A stretch of DNA of 64,000 bases from contig JBMOMJ010000021.1 of NCBI GenBank assembly GCA_049324695.1, positions 1 to 64,000 of the forward strand, in the 5' to 3' direction. The position numbers and the translations under genes are program-made. Every line of letters starts with the position of its first letter. The stretch's first letter is position 1. Shown here piece after piece: positions 34,314-43,586 of this stretch. Under the pieces are notes generated by a model, which saw only the letters and a program-made list of their open reading frames with translations, searched no databases and was not told the origin of the DNA. This stretch comes from PMG-095 sp049324695. GTDB lineage: Bacteria; Myxococcota_A; Polyangia; Polyangiales; Polyangiaceae.

Positions 34314-35737
34314 GGGTCTTTGCCGTCGTCGCGTTCGCGCAGATTGAGCTCTTTCATTTTGAGCTGCAATCCTTTGCGCGAAATCTTGAGCAGGCGCGCG
34401 GCATGCGTGACGTTACCGTTGGTCTGCTCCAACGCGCGCACGATGAGCTCGCGCTCGAGGCGGCTCATCGCGGCCTTGACCTGCTCCTTCAAACCATCCG
34501 TCGCCGCCAGCGGCATGACCGAGGGCGGCGTTGGTGTGGTACCGCCGCTCGCCTCCGAACCGCGGATCTCATTGGGGATGTCAGCGATGCCGATTTCGGT
34601 TTTGTCACAGAACAGCACGGCGCGTTCGATCACGTTTTCGAGCTCGCGAATGTTTCCCGGCCAGGGATAACCGGATAGCAGCGCGAGCGCGTTCGGATCG
34701 ATGCCGGTCACGCTCTTCTTGAGACGCGCGTTGAACTTCTCGATGAAGTGGCGCACCAAGAGCAAGATGTCTTGGGCGCGTTCACGCAGCGCAGGCAGGC
34801 GAATCGGTACGACGTTGAGGCGATAGTAGAGATCTTCGCGAAAGGTTCCGAGCCCAATCTCTTTTTTGAGATCGCTATTCGTCGCCGCCACCAAACGCAC
34901 GTCGACGCGGATCGTCTTGATGCCACCGACTCGCTCGAATTCACTTTCTTGCAACGCGCGCAGGAGCTTTACCTGCATCTCGACGGGGATCGAACCGATC
35001 TCGTCGAGGAACAACGTGCCCCCGCTGGCGAGCTCGAATCGCCCCGGCTTGGATCCGACCGCGCCCGTGAAGGCGCCGCGTTCGTAGCCGAAGAGCTCAC
35101 TCTCCATCAGGTCTTTGGGAATGGCCGCGCAGTTCACTTTGATGAAGGGCTTGTCGCGGCGCGATGAATTTTCGTGCAGCGCGCGGGCAACTAGCTCTTT
35201 GCCGGTCCCGCTCTCGCCCGTAATGAGCACCGTCGTCGGCGTGTCGGCGACGCGATCGAGCACTGCATAGAGCTCGAGAATGCCGGCACTCTGTCCGATG
35301 ATGCCGTAACGCGCACCTGCGTCTTGCGCCTGCGCGCTGCGAGAAGCTTCCGCGGAGGAGAGGTCGCGCGTGCGCAGCGCCTTGCGCACGATGGTGCGCA
35401 CCTCGGCTTGATCGAAGGGCTTGGTGATGTAGTCGAAGGCACCGGTCTTGAGAGCTTCGACCGCGTTGTCGACGGTTCCGTGCGCGGTCAGCATCACGAC
35501 GGGCAGCTCTTCGTCCATCGCAACGACGCGACGTAAAAGCTCCATGCCATCGAGCTTGGGCATGCGCAGATCGGTGATGACCAAATCGACGTGGTGCTCG
35601 CGTAAAATGGCGAGAGCTTGCTCGCCGTCCTCCGCTGTGTGCACATCGCAACCATCGCGCTCGAGCTGCGCCGTGAGCACGCGGCGCAGGTTCGGCTCAT
35701 CGTCGACGACCAGGATTTGCTTGCGTTCAGGCAGCAT
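34310..35737 (-). CDS. Sigma-54-dependent response regulator (NtrC family)
   Basis: About 475 residues from the ATG at 35737 (the frame is open to 35893). A receiver domain (QILVVDDEPNLRRVLTAQLE; phospho-Asp in LVITDLRMPKLDG) precedes an AAA+ sigma-54 activator domain with Walker A GESGTGKE, the sigma-54-contacting loop GYERGAFTGA, Walker B GGTLFLDEIG and the YPWPGNIRELENV sensor. A Fis-type HTH lies at the C-terminus (THAARLLKISRKGLQLKM). It should activate sigma-54 promoters in response to an unidentified kinase; none is adjacent. It overlaps the SUMF1 lipoprotein gene by 4 nt. Confidence 0.95.
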   Translation of the reverse strand: MLPERKQILVVDDEPNLRRVLTAQLERDGCDVHTAEDGEQALAILREHHVDLVITDLRMPKLDGMELLRRVVAMDEELPVVMLTAHGTVDNAVEALKTGAFDYITKPFDQAEVRTIVRKALRTRDLSSAEASRSAQAQDAGARYGIIGQSAGILELYAVLDRVADTPTTVLITGESGTGKELVARALHENSSRRDKPFIKVNCAAIPKDLMESELFGYERGAFTGAVGSKPGRFELASGGTLFLDEIGSIPVEMQVKLLRALQESEFERVGGIKTIRVDVRLVAATNSDLKKEIGLGTFREDLYYRLNVVPIRLPALRERAQDILLLVRHFIEKFNARLKKSVTGIDPNALALLSGYPWPGNIRELENVIERAVLFCDKTEIGIADIPNEIRGSEASGGTTPTPPSVMPLAATDGLKEQVKAAMSRLERELIVRALEQTNGNVTHAARLLKISRKGLQLKMKELNLRERDDGKDP

Positions 35738-35942
35738 GGGTAGGGATGGCTCTTGCAGAGTCGCGTCCCATTTAGCCCAGATTCCAAGCAGCGCGCGCGG
35801 CTCGGGAGCACGAGGCCCCAACCGAGAGCGGCCGCGCGGCCGACGACGCGCTGCGCATAGCGCAAGCACGCGAGTCGATTGACCTCTCGGCAAGCCTCAC
35901 GCCTGTGGTATCGACGAGGCTACCCTGTTGCCTGGAGGGACT

Positions 35943-36785
35943 GTGTCGCGAATGCGAAAGTCGCTTGCTACGTCCGTGATCGCTGCCGCCGTGCTGAGCG
36001 CGGGGCTAGCTCACGCCGAGGACGTAAAGCAATACGCGGAGTGCGGACGCGAGCCCACCGAAACCGATGTGACTGCGGCGAAGGGGGCATTTCAAGCGGG
36101 CAACGCTTCGTTCGAAGAGGCCGACTACCCGCGCGCCATCGTTTATTGGGAAGACGCGTATCGTCGCGACTGCACCGCTCACGGCATGCTGCTGAACCTG
36201 GCGCGCGCCTACGAGCTGAATGGCAATAAGCCGCAAGCAGTCGTCGCGCTGCGCACGTATCTGCAGCGGGTTGCTGCCGCCGACAAAGACAAGATCGAGC
36301 GGCGTGTCGAGGTCCTGAACAAGCAGATCGAGGCTGAGCGGGCTCAGGCAGCCAGCCAAGCAGCTGCTTCGCCCGCGCCCGCGCCAGCGCCCACTCCAGA
36401 GCCGCCGGCAACTCCTCCGCCGGCGCCGGTAACCGAAGAAGTGAAGCCTCCGACCGCGGCGTTGATCGTCGCTGGAGCAGGTGGCGCCATCGCGATCGTG
36501 GGCGGCATCTTATTCATCACCGGGCAGAGTGATCTCGCCGCGGCGGACGACAAGTGCGCCGACCGCAGTAACTGCCAAGATCCCAAGGTGCGCGAAGAGG
36601 GCAACAACGCGCGGTTTCGTTCGAACCTCGGCACCGGTTTGGGTCTCGGTGGTCTCGCCGTGGCCGGCGGTGGGCTCGCTTGGTACTTCCTCACGCCGCG
36701 CACCAAAAGCGCCGCAAACGGCCGCGCTTTCACTCCCATTACGACCCCGACTTACGTCGGCCTCAACTACTCCGCGACGTTCTGA
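35943..36785 (+). CDS. Secreted TPR protein with Pro/Ala linker and membrane segments
   Basis: About 280 residues. The GTG at 35943 follows GGAGGG (35934-35939). A signal peptide (SLATSVIAAAVLSAGLAHA) leads to two TPR-like helix pairs (AFQAGNASFEEADYPRAIVY, LLNLARAYELNGNKPQAVVA). A Pro/Ala linker follows, then two Gly-rich hydrophobic helices (ALIVAGAGGAIAIVGGILFI and LGLGGLAVAGGGLAWYFL). This architecture is frequent in Polyangia periplasmic proteins of unknown role. It is divergent from the NtrC-type regulator and convergent with a small lipoprotein gene. Confidence 0.75.
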   Translation: MSRMRKSLATSVIAAAVLSAGLAHAEDVKQYAECGREPTETDVTAAKGAFQAGNASFEEADYPRAIVYWEDAYRRDCTAHGMLLNLARAYELNGNKPQAVVALRTYLQRVAAADKDKIERRVEVLNKQIEAERAQAASQAAASPAPAPAPTPEPPATPPPAPVTEEVKPPTAALIVAGAGGAIAIVGGILFITGQSDLAAADDKCADRSNCQDPKVREEGNNARFRSNLGTGLGLGGLAVAGGGLAWYFLTPRTKSAANGRAFTPITTPTYVGLNYSATF

Positions 36786-36791
36786 ACGCGG

Positions 36792-37064
36792 CTACTTGGG
36801 AGAAAGCTCGGGCAGGGGGTCCGGAGTGTTGTTGCCCCAAGTAGCTTTGGCGGGCGCGCCGTTGGTAGTCGGGGCGGCGGGCGCAGGCATCGGCTCGGCA
36901 GCTGGTGGCGGCGTTTCGGGTGCTCGTTCGACAGCGCTGCCGACGCGATAAGGTTCGTTCAGCCGGTGCGGCGGCAACGGGAACGGCGTTTCGCTCGACG
37001 AGCCACCGCACGCCGAAGCGGCAAAAGCGAACGCGGCCAGGACGAGGCTTCGGCGAATGAGCAT
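36792..37064 (-). CDS. Small lipoprotein
   Basis: About 90 residues from the ATG at 37064. A signal peptide (LIRRSLVLAAFAFAASAC) is followed by a short Pro/Ala-rich mature part without fold signatures. An earlier start at 37145 would hide the signal peptide. Function unknown. Confidence 0.5.
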   Translation of the reverse strand: MLIRRSLVLAAFAFAASACGGSSSETPFPLPPHRLNEPYRVGSAVERAPETPPPAAEPMPAPAAPTTNGAPAKATWGNNTPDPLPELSPK

Positions 37065-37168
37065 CGCGCTCGCCCATAGCACAGCAGGCCGTCGAAAGCG
37101 CGTCGGGGTGCCGCTCCAAGGTTGGCATTCAAGTTCCCCCGCCACTGAGGTAAGAGAGCCCGTCGACG

Positions 37169-37777
37169 ATGATCGGTAGGTTGAGAGGCAAAGTCGTGGC
37201 GGACGAGCCGCCGTCGCTCACTGTCGACGTGCAAGGCGTTGGCTACGAAGTTGCCTGTCCCTTCGGTACCGCCGAGCGCGCTCGCACCGCGGCCGGCGAC
37301 GTCGATCTGTGGGTGCACACCGTGCTCCGCAGTGACGCGCTGGAGCTCTTCGGCTTCGGCAGCGAGCTCGAACGGCGCGTGTTCCGCCAATTGATTTCGG
37401 TGCCCAACGTGGGTCCGCGCACGGCGCTGGGGGTGCTCAGCGCGCTCCCCGTGCGGGAGCTGGTCGAGGCGGTGCAGCGCTCCGACTTGGCGCGACTCAC
37501 CCGCGTGCCCGGCGTTGGCAAGAAAACCGCGGAGCGTTTGGTGCTCGAGCTGCGCGGGAAACTGCCACTGGAAGGCGTGGAGGCTCCCGCAGGGCCTGGT
37601 CCAGCCAGCGCCGCGCGACCCAACAACGACGCCAAGTCGAGGCTCATCGCTGCGCTCACCAACATGGGCTACAAGTCCGCCGAGGCGGAACGCACCGTTC
37701 AAGCCCTCGGCCCGCGGGTTGGTGAAGAGCCGTTGAGCACCTTGCTACGCGAGGCGCTCGCGCGACTTTCGTCGTGA
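37169..37777 (+). CDS. ruvA: Holliday junction branch-migration protein RuvA
   Basis: The 202-residue junction-recognition subunit of the RuvAB motor. It starts MIGRLRGKVVADEPPSLTVDVQ... (OB domain), with helix-hairpin-helix regions ISVPNVGPRTALGVLSALP and RVPGVGKKTAERLVLELRGK. The C-terminal RuvB-binding three-helix domain follows a short Pro/Ala linker (SRLIAALTNMGYKSAEAERT). The length is normal. ruvB and ruvC are not adjacent, as in many genomes outside Gammaproteobacteria. Confidence 0.97.
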   Translation: MIGRLRGKVVADEPPSLTVDVQGVGYEVACPFGTAERARTAAGDVDLWVHTVLRSDALELFGFGSELERRVFRQLISVPNVGPRTALGVLSALPVRELVEAVQRSDLARLTRVPGVGKKTAERLVLELRGKLPLEGVEAPAGPGPASAARPNNDAKSRLIAALTNMGYKSAEAERTVQALGPRVGEEPLSTLLREALARLSS

Positions 37778-37984
37778 TTTGGTGCGAAGTCCCGAGCGGC
37801 CGCACGGACCACTGGGGCAAGGCCATCCCAAACTGAACGGCCCGTGGGGTTTTCGCGCGAGACCGGCGCACCTGTGCGAGAGCGCCGAGTCCTTGACCCA
37901 GAGTGGGGGGCGTGGATAATCGCGCGGTTGCGAAGTTATGTCTGAAATCGGCCAGGCACCCTTCGCAGGCCCCGGAGGCCAATC

Positions 37985-39100
37985 GTGATCACGTGTTCCA
38001 AGTGCGGCAAGGAGAATCAGGACCACTATAAGTTCTGCCTCGGCTGTGGTGCCGAGTTGCCGCGTGGGGCGGCAGCCAAGCCTTTCGCTCCACAGACACC
38101 ATCACGCGGTGTGCCAGCGCAAGTCGCTGGTTCGGGTCGTCCGGGTCCAGTCAACTTGGGTGCCACTGCGCCGGTTGCACCACCGATCGCTCCGCTACCG
38201 CCGACTTCGCCCGCGGCGGCTCCGGCGCCCATGCCCGCGCCAGCCGCTGCACCTCCAGTCGCGGCCCCTGCAGCGCCAGCCGCTGCCGCTGCCCCTCGCC
38301 CGGGTGCAGCCACTGTCGCGTGCCCGCAGTGCGGCCACGCCAACGTTCCGGGCAATCGCTTCTGCGCTTCGTGCGGCTATAACTTGACCGCTGTTTCGGG
38401 CGCGCCGCCGGCCGTTGCTGCCGCCGCAGCACCGAGTGGAGCTCCCGCTGCCGCCGCAGGTGCAGTTCCCGTAACACTCACCGCGTTGCGCGCGGATGGA
38501 ACGGAAGCCGGAAGCTTCCGCCTGCCGGACGCGCAGACCGTCACCGTCGGTCGTGACACGGGGGCCATCTTCGCCGGCGACAGTTACTTGTCGCCGCGTC
38601 ACGCAACGTTCACGCGACGTGGCGCGCAGCTTTCGGTGCGCGACGAAGGCTCGTTGAACGGCGTTTATCTGAAGCTGCGTCCCAACGATCCGCAGCCGCT
38701 CGAGTTCGGCGACTCCTTCCGCATCGGGCAGGAAATCATCCGCTACGAAGAGCTGAAGCCCATGCCGAAGTCGCCGGATGGCGTGGAGCGCTTCGGCAGC
38801 CCTGCGCGCGGCTACATCGGTCGCTTGGCGCTCGTCATTGGCCGCGACACGACGGGCAATGCGTTCCCCATCCCCGAGCGCGGTGTTCACTGCGGTCGCG
38901 AACGCGGCGACATCCTCTTCTCAGAGGACGGCTACGTTTCTGGTCTGCATTGCCGCGTAGCCCGTGGCGCCGATGGCCGCGTGTACCTGACCGACATCGG
39001 AAGCTCGAACGGCACCTTCGTGCGTTTGCGCGCGGAGCGCCCGGTCGGTGCTGGGGACATCCTCCTGATGGGCCAGCAGCTGTTCCGCGTCGACTACTGA
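37985..39100 (+). CDS. Double zinc-ribbon, double FHA-domain protein
   Basis: 371 residues. Two zinc ribbons (CSKCGKENQDHYKFCLGCG at 4-22; CPQCGHANVPGNRFCASCG near 116-134) are separated by a Pro/Ala linker. FHA-1 (about 185-255) has the phosphothreonine-binding loop SPRHATF and DEGSLNGVYL. FHA-2 (about 295-371) has HCGRERGDI, SGLHCRV and DIGSSNGTFV. It probably docks Ser/Thr-phosphorylated partners of eukaryotic-type kinases, abundant in myxobacteria. It leads a plus-strand run with the Nudix gene only 6 bp downstream. Confidence 0.88.
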   Translation: MITCSKCGKENQDHYKFCLGCGAELPRGAAAKPFAPQTPSRGVPAQVAGSGRPGPVNLGATAPVAPPIAPLPPTSPAAAPAPMPAPAAAPPVAAPAAPAAAAAPRPGAATVACPQCGHANVPGNRFCASCGYNLTAVSGAPPAVAAAAAPSGAPAAAAGAVPVTLTALRADGTEAGSFRLPDAQTVTVGRDTGAIFAGDSYLSPRHATFTRRGAQLSVRDEGSLNGVYLKLRPNDPQPLEFGDSFRIGQEIIRYEELKPMPKSPDGVERFGSPARGYIGRLALVIGRDTTGNAFPIPERGVHCGRERGDILFSEDGYVSGLHCRVARGADGRVYLTDIGSSNGTFVRLRAERPVGAGDILLMGQQLFRVDY

Positions 39101-39106
39101 GCTGAC

Positions 39107-39505
39107 GTGGCCACCGCCCAGCGCACTATTCGCGTCGTCGCGGCCATCATCGAGCGCTCGGGGCGTTATCTCATCACTCAACGGCGGCCTTACGCCGTGC
39201 TGCCCCTTCTTTGGGAGTTTCCCGGCGGGCGCGTCGAAGAGGGCGAAAGCGATCGCGACGCACTTCGCCGCGAAGTGCTGCATCGCGTGGGCGTTGGTGT
39301 CGAGCCAGGCAAGCTGGTGAGCTTCGTGAGTCACCCCTACGAGCGCTACACGGTCGATTTGTACCTGTACGAGTGCACGTTGCTCGACGGCGAGCCGCAC
39401 GCGGTGAACGTCAACGACTTTCGCTGGGCAACCAGCGCGGAGTTCGATCAACTCGAGTTCACGCCGGCAGACGAAGCGTCGATGAGCCGCCTGCTCGGCG
39501 AGTAA
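39107..39505 (+). CDS. Nudix-domain protein with degenerate catalytic box
   Basis: 132 residues, GTG start. The fold matches MutT/8-oxo-dGTPase-type Nudix proteins (VVAAIIERSGRYLITQRRP, LWEFPGGRVEEGES, then FRWATSAEFDQLEFTPADEA). The Nudix box reads G-x5-E-x7-REVLHRVGV: the two glutamates of the usual REUxEExGU that bind metal are His and Arg. Classical hydrolase activity is therefore doubtful and a ligand-binding or regulatory role is possible. It lies 6 bp after the FHA gene and 17 bp before a zinc-ribbon gene. Confidence 0.85.
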   Translation: MATAQRTIRVVAAIIERSGRYLITQRRPYAVLPLLWEFPGGRVEEGESDRDALRREVLHRVGVGVEPGKLVSFVSHPYERYTVDLYLYECTLLDGEPHAVNVNDFRWATSAEFDQLEFTPADEASMSRLLGE

Positions 39506-39522
39506 CTTCGCGAGGAGGCAGC

Positions 39523-39987
39523 GTGGCCTGGTTTCGAAAACGAAAGAAGGAGTCCCACGCGACGCCGCCGGGCACCGATGCCGGACTGACCTGCCCCAAC
39601 TGCGGGAAAAAAACCTTCACGGCGGTCACGAAAGCGCTCCCGCGCAAGCCTGGCCAGCAAGCACACGAGGATATGGGCGAGCTCGTGGATGAGAGCACCG
39701 GCCATTGCTCCGAGTGCGGGCTGATCGCCTGGGGAAAGGTCTACGCGAGCGCCGGCAATCAAGACGAGCGCGCGCGCCGTGCACTGCTGAACAACACCTT
39801 GCTCTTGGCTTGGACTCAGGAGTGTCGCGAGCGCCATCGGCGAGGCGAACCGACCACCAAGCAACACGAAGTCGATTTTCTGAGCGGCGCGCGCTCCGCC
39901 TTCGGCCTCGAATTCGATCAGCTGAACCACAAGAAGTTCGTGGCCATCTGTCTCGAGAACGCCGGCGCTCGCTTGCGAAAACGTTAG
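39523..39987 (+). CDS. Zinc-ribbon protein of unknown function
   Basis: About 154 residues from the GTG at 39523, which has GAGGAGG (39512-39518) just upstream. A basic N-terminus (AWFRKRKKE) precedes a split four-Cys zinc ribbon, CPNCGKKTF and HCSECGLIAWG. A helical C-terminal part follows (LLNNTLLLAWTQECRERHRR, FDQLNHKKFVAICLENAGAR). The longer open frame beginning at 39211 is only the antisense-free shadow of the Nudix gene. Function unknown; probably co-transcribed with its neighbours. Confidence 0.75.
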   Translation: MAWFRKRKKESHATPPGTDAGLTCPNCGKKTFTAVTKALPRKPGQQAHEDMGELVDESTGHCSECGLIAWGKVYASAGNQDERARRALLNNTLLLAWTQECRERHRRGEPTTKQHEVDFLSGARSAFGLEFDQLNHKKFVAICLENAGARLRKR

Positions 39988-40019
39988 CAACTCGGCAGAG
40001 CGCTGACCGATGTGTGGGG

Positions 40020-40649
40020 ATGTTGGATGTTCTCACGCCTTTACGCTGGTTGGTGGCGCCCGCGCGCTGCGTCGGCTGCAACGAAATCAGTCGCGCGCCA
40101 TTCTGCGCAGAGTGCGAGCCGAACGCTCCACAACCCATCGCAGACGAGATCGAGGGCCGCCCGTTGCTCGCCGCGGGGATCTACGCCGGACCACTCGCGG
40201 CGGGCATTCGCCGTTTCAAGTATGTGCCTCAACCCGATCTGGCAGCGCGGCTCGCCGCGTTGTTGACGGCGCCGGCTGAACGGATGCGCCTGCCGAAGAG
40301 CACGTTGTGGGTACCGGTTCCGCTGCACTACGCGCGCTTGGTGGAGCGCGGCTTCAATCAATCGGCACTTTTGGCTCGCGCGCTCGCCCGCACGACAGGC
40401 ACACGCTTCGAGGCGAATTTGCTCAAACGCACGCGGGAAACCACGCAGCAAGCACAGCTCGAGCGAGCAGAGCGGCTGCTCAATACGCAGGACGCATTCG
40501 AAGTCCGGGGCCGAACCGACGCGGAAGTCGTCTTGATCGATGACGTGGTCACGAGTGGCGCAACGGTCACGTCATGTATCTTTGCGCTCGCGCAAAAAGG
40601 AGTGAAGGTGCGAGCCGTGTTTACGCTTGCCCGCACGCACCCCCTTTAG
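40020..40649 (+). CDS. ComF-family phosphoribosyltransferase-like protein
   Basis: 209 residues. A short N-terminal zinc-finger-like segment with four Cys (CVGCNEISRAPFCAEC) precedes a type I phosphoribosyltransferase domain: WVPVPLHYARLVERGFNQSA, then the QAQLERAERLLN region typical of ComF, and the PRPP-binding motif VVLIDDVVTSGATVTSC. ComF homologues assist DNA uptake in competent bacteria, but many genomes keep a lone copy of unclear role. ATG 40020 is chosen from the family N-terminus; its ribosome binding site is weak. Confidence 0.9.
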   Translation: MLDVLTPLRWLVAPARCVGCNEISRAPFCAECEPNAPQPIADEIEGRPLLAAGIYAGPLAAGIRRFKYVPQPDLAARLAALLTAPAERMRLPKSTLWVPVPLHYARLVERGFNQSALLARALARTTGTRFEANLLKRTRETTQQAQLERAERLLNTQDAFEVRGRTDAEVVLIDDVVTSGATVTSCIFALAQKGVKVRAVFTLARTHPL

Positions 40650-40738
40650 TCGCACGTAGAAAGGCCGCCTGAGTCGAACGACGGTATCGCGCGCCGGGCC
40701 GTCACGGCATACTTCGAGTTCGTAGGTCGAGGAGTCTC

Positions 40739-42727
40739 GTGGCCGAGCGAGGGACGGAAACAGTCTGGCACTGGCTTTCACCTGATGGGAAAGAAGCACA
40801 GGGCTCGCAAGCGGATCTCGCCGCCCGGCTCTCTTCGCAAACGTTGCCGGCGTCTACCTTGGTTTGGAAGAAAACCTGGGCGGACTGGATGCCGGCCAAT
40901 CGCGTGACCGTTTTGGCGAGCGCATTGCCGGCAAGCGCTCGCCTACCCGCGCGCGAACCGCTACGCGATCTGTCCGCGAACGAGCCGCCGCCTCCGCCGC
41001 GTCGCGCCGAAATGCGCTCGCTCTCTGCGGTGCAGGGTGACGCCGTGAAGACTTTCGACTCACCCTTGCCCGGTACGGGTCCGATGCGTCACACGCGCCC
41101 AGCCGCTGCCGAAGCGCGCGCGCCGATTCCGACTCTCGCCGACGAAGATCTGCCGAACGCAACCGACACATTGCGCCCGGCGGGCGCGGTGCCACCACCA
41201 CCGCGTGGGGTACCTCGTCCCGGTGCGTTCGTGCCGGCAGCGACTTCCGAACGGAGCGAGACAGCAACTGCGACTCCGATCCCCGGCATTCGCGTCGGGA
41301 GGCGCCCATCAAACCCGATGATGCCGGCGGCGGCACCGATCGCCGCGGCAGCGCCCTTCACGGCTGCAGCAACGTTGCAGGCTAGCGCCGCGGAAGCTTC
41401 GGCTGCGCCGCAACGCGACACTCCACGCGATCCTAGCCAAATCTCCGGGATGCAACCGCGTAGCCTCGTGGCGCCGCAAGCTCCTTCGACCGCACCGCCG
41501 CAAGCTCAGATCGCACCGGCGTCGCCGCTGCCGAGCTCGGTAGGAAGCACGACGAGTTCGCTCTTGCCCGGCGCCGAAGGTATTCCGCTCGGCTTGCGCA
41601 TTGCACTCGGCTTCCTGTCAGCGCTGTGTGTGCTGCTGGCAATCGCCTTGGTGTTTGCGCTGCGCGCGCTCGGCAACGAACCCGAACTCGCAGCGAACAG
41701 CAAATCTGCGCCCAGTGCGGCGCCACAAGTCGCGCCGGTTGCAGTGGCGCCGACGCCAGGTTGCACGCTGCGCGCGCCGGCGGCGAAGCTGGCTGGCAGC
41801 GTAGAGCGCAGCATCGAGCCGCGTTTCCTCGATCTGGGTGCCGATCGAGTGGCAATCGGCTTCGCAGCGACACGCTCGCAGGCGGCTGGCATCGTGGTGC
41901 AGCTGGCTCAGCTCGACAGCAACGCGGTGTTCGATGAAGCACGAGAGCGCCCGGTATTGGGAGTTTCACCGGTGAGCGCGGAGCCGCTCGTCTTCAACGC
42001 AGATCGCGACGACGGAACGCTTGCAATGCCGCACTCGCTGGATACGACGCCGCGCACGGTGCTCGGCTTCACTCCGGAAGGCCTCGCTAAAAGCGTCGAC
42101 GGCCAAGCTCCAGAGCTCATCTGGGCTACGCCGCGCGAGGTGTCCACGGAGCCACGCGTTGCGCGCGCGGGCAGCCACGGTTACGCGCTCGCGTTCCGCC
42201 AGGGTGGCCTGAGCGGCAGAATTCTGAGTGGCTGGCTGGGCGCGGACGTGAAGCCAACGAGCGAGCTTTTGCCCGTCAATGCTGGGGCCCGCTGGGTGGG
42301 ATCACCCGCGGTGGCAGCACGCGATGGTGCGCTCCTGCTCGCGTTCGCAGCGCGCGACAGCGAAAGCGAGGCCTGGCGCATTCGACTTGGCAAAGCCAGC
42401 ACAAACAAGCCGGTCGAAGCCGTGACTGTGCATTCGACGCCGAACGAAGGCCTGGGAAATGGAGCCATCGCTCCCACTCTGGCCGCGCTCGGCAAAGATC
42501 GTTGGGTGTTGCAATGGACACAGGGCAGCGCCGGGCAATATCGTGTGTACGTGCAAGAGCTGGGACCTGATCTGCGTCCGCTCGGAGCCGCCGTGGCGGC
42601 CTCACCCAAGGGCGCGAGTGCAGGGCTTGGCGCCGTGCGAGTCCGCGGCAACGATGCGCTCTCGGTGTTCGTGCTCACAGTGGGCGGACGCGACGAGCTG
42701 TGGGGAGCGAGCGTTACATGTCATTGA
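40739..42727 (+). CDS. GYF_2-like membrane-anchored protein
   Basis: 662 residues, GTG start with GAGGAG (40728-40733). The N-terminal 55 residues match the GYF_2 pattern (VWHWLSPDGKEAQGSQADLA, TLVWKKTWADWMPA), a small protein-interaction fold. A Pro/Ala-rich linker runs to about residue 275. One membrane helix follows (LRIALGFLSALCVLLAIALVF, near 285-305). The outer 330 residues are beta-rich (FLDLGADRVAIGFAATRSQA, WVGSPAVAARDGALLLAFAA), perhaps a propeller. Its stop lies 10 nt inside the next gene, so the two are coupled. Role unknown; a sensor of envelope state is one guess. Confidence 0.7.
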   Translation: MAERGTETVWHWLSPDGKEAQGSQADLAARLSSQTLPASTLVWKKTWADWMPANRVTVLASALPASARLPAREPLRDLSANEPPPPPRRAEMRSLSAVQGDAVKTFDSPLPGTGPMRHTRPAAAEARAPIPTLADEDLPNATDTLRPAGAVPPPPRGVPRPGAFVPAATSERSETATATPIPGIRVGRRPSNPMMPAAAPIAAAAPFTAAATLQASAAEASAAPQRDTPRDPSQISGMQPRSLVAPQAPSTAPPQAQIAPASPLPSSVGSTTSSLLPGAEGIPLGLRIALGFLSALCVLLAIALVFALRALGNEPELAANSKSAPSAAPQVAPVAVAPTPGCTLRAPAAKLAGSVERSIEPRFLDLGADRVAIGFAATRSQAAGIVVQLAQLDSNAVFDEARERPVLGVSPVSAEPLVFNADRDDGTLAMPHSLDTTPRTVLGFTPEGLAKSVDGQAPELIWATPREVSTEPRVARAGSHGYALAFRQGGLSGRILSGWLGADVKPTSELLPVNAGARWVGSPAVAARDGALLLAFAARDSESEAWRIRLGKASTNKPVEAVTVHSTPNEGLGNGAIAPTLAALGKDRWVLQWTQGSAGQYRVYVQELGPDLRPLGAAVAASPKGASAGLGAVRVRGNDALSVFVLTVGGRDELWGASVTCH

Positions 42728-43575
42728 AGCGGCTGTCGGCTACATCGCTGCTGATTGGTTTGTGTGCGTTCACGCCGGCCTGCGCGGCGCTGTTCGGCTC
42801 CGGTCCCACCGAAGTCGCGCAAGGGCGCTACTACTCGGTGGGCAACGCCGAGTTCGATGCCTTCTTCGTCAGCGTTTACCGTCAGCAACTCGCAATGGCG
42901 CGCGCCCCGGAAGAGCTCCGCTCGGCGCGCCATGAGCTGACTGAAGCGCTGGTGCTCGGCGAGTCCGCGCAGAACGCCGAAATCGCCGAAAAGCTTCGGT
43001 TGGCCTTGAACGCCTTGAGCCAGCGCGGCGCACGCGTGCACTTCGAGGTGCGGCTGCCCACGCCTCCGGATCCAGAGCACAGCATGGCGCTGATCACCGC
43101 CACGCCGAACCCCGAAGGCAAGGAGCGCAACCTGCTCTCCACGGTGGAAGCGTCGCTCACTCGCCTGTTGCGCTTGGCCGCCGGCATGCACCAAAGCAGC
43201 ACCGAGCTCGCCACGTTGCGCGCAGAGGTCCCCCAGCTACAAGCCAAGGTGGATCGCGCATTGTTTGAGCAGGGACCGCGCAAACGCGAGCGCACCTTGC
43301 GCAACCTGGAAGACGCAGAGCGCGTGATGGTGCTGATGCAGGCTCGCGCCGAGGAAACCGCCGCGCCCATCGACGGCCTCTACAAGGAGTTGAGCCGCGT
43401 TTTCTCGAAGCCGGATCCGGCTCCGGTCGAAGCACCTCCGGCGCCCAAACCCGAGGACAAGCCGAAGCCGCGTCCCGTTGCGCGGCCGCGCGCTGATCCG
43501 GCATCGGTCGCCACCTCGCCCGCAGCCACACCGAAGCCTGCGCCGGCGACCAAGTCAGCCGACTTCGAACCCTGA
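42718..43575 (+). CDS. Lipoprotein with long coiled-coil and Pro/Lys tail
   Basis: 285 residues from the ATG at 42718, overlapping the preceding stop by 10 nt. The signal peptide (LSATSLLIGLCAFTPAC) gives a lipidated Cys. Helical, charged sequence fills residues about 30-235 (ARHELTEALVLGESAQNAEI, LATLRAEVPQLQAKVDRALF). The C-terminus is Pro/Lys/Ala-rich (APKPEDKPKPRPVARP), as in proteins that reach across the periplasm or touch peptidoglycan. Co-expressed with the GYF-like protein. Function unknown. Confidence 0.7.
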   Translation: MSLKRLSATSLLIGLCAFTPACAALFGSGPTEVAQGRYYSVGNAEFDAFFVSVYRQQLAMARAPEELRSARHELTEALVLGESAQNAEIAEKLRLALNALSQRGARVHFEVRLPTPPDPEHSMALITATPNPEGKERNLLSTVEASLTRLLRLAAGMHQSSTELATLRAEVPQLQAKVDRALFEQGPRKRERTLRNLEDAERVMVLMQARAEETAAPIDGLYKELSRVFSKPDPAPVEAPPAPKPEDKPKPRPVARPRADPASVATSPAATPKPAPATKSADFEP

Positions 43576-43586
43576 GCTAGTTCAGT

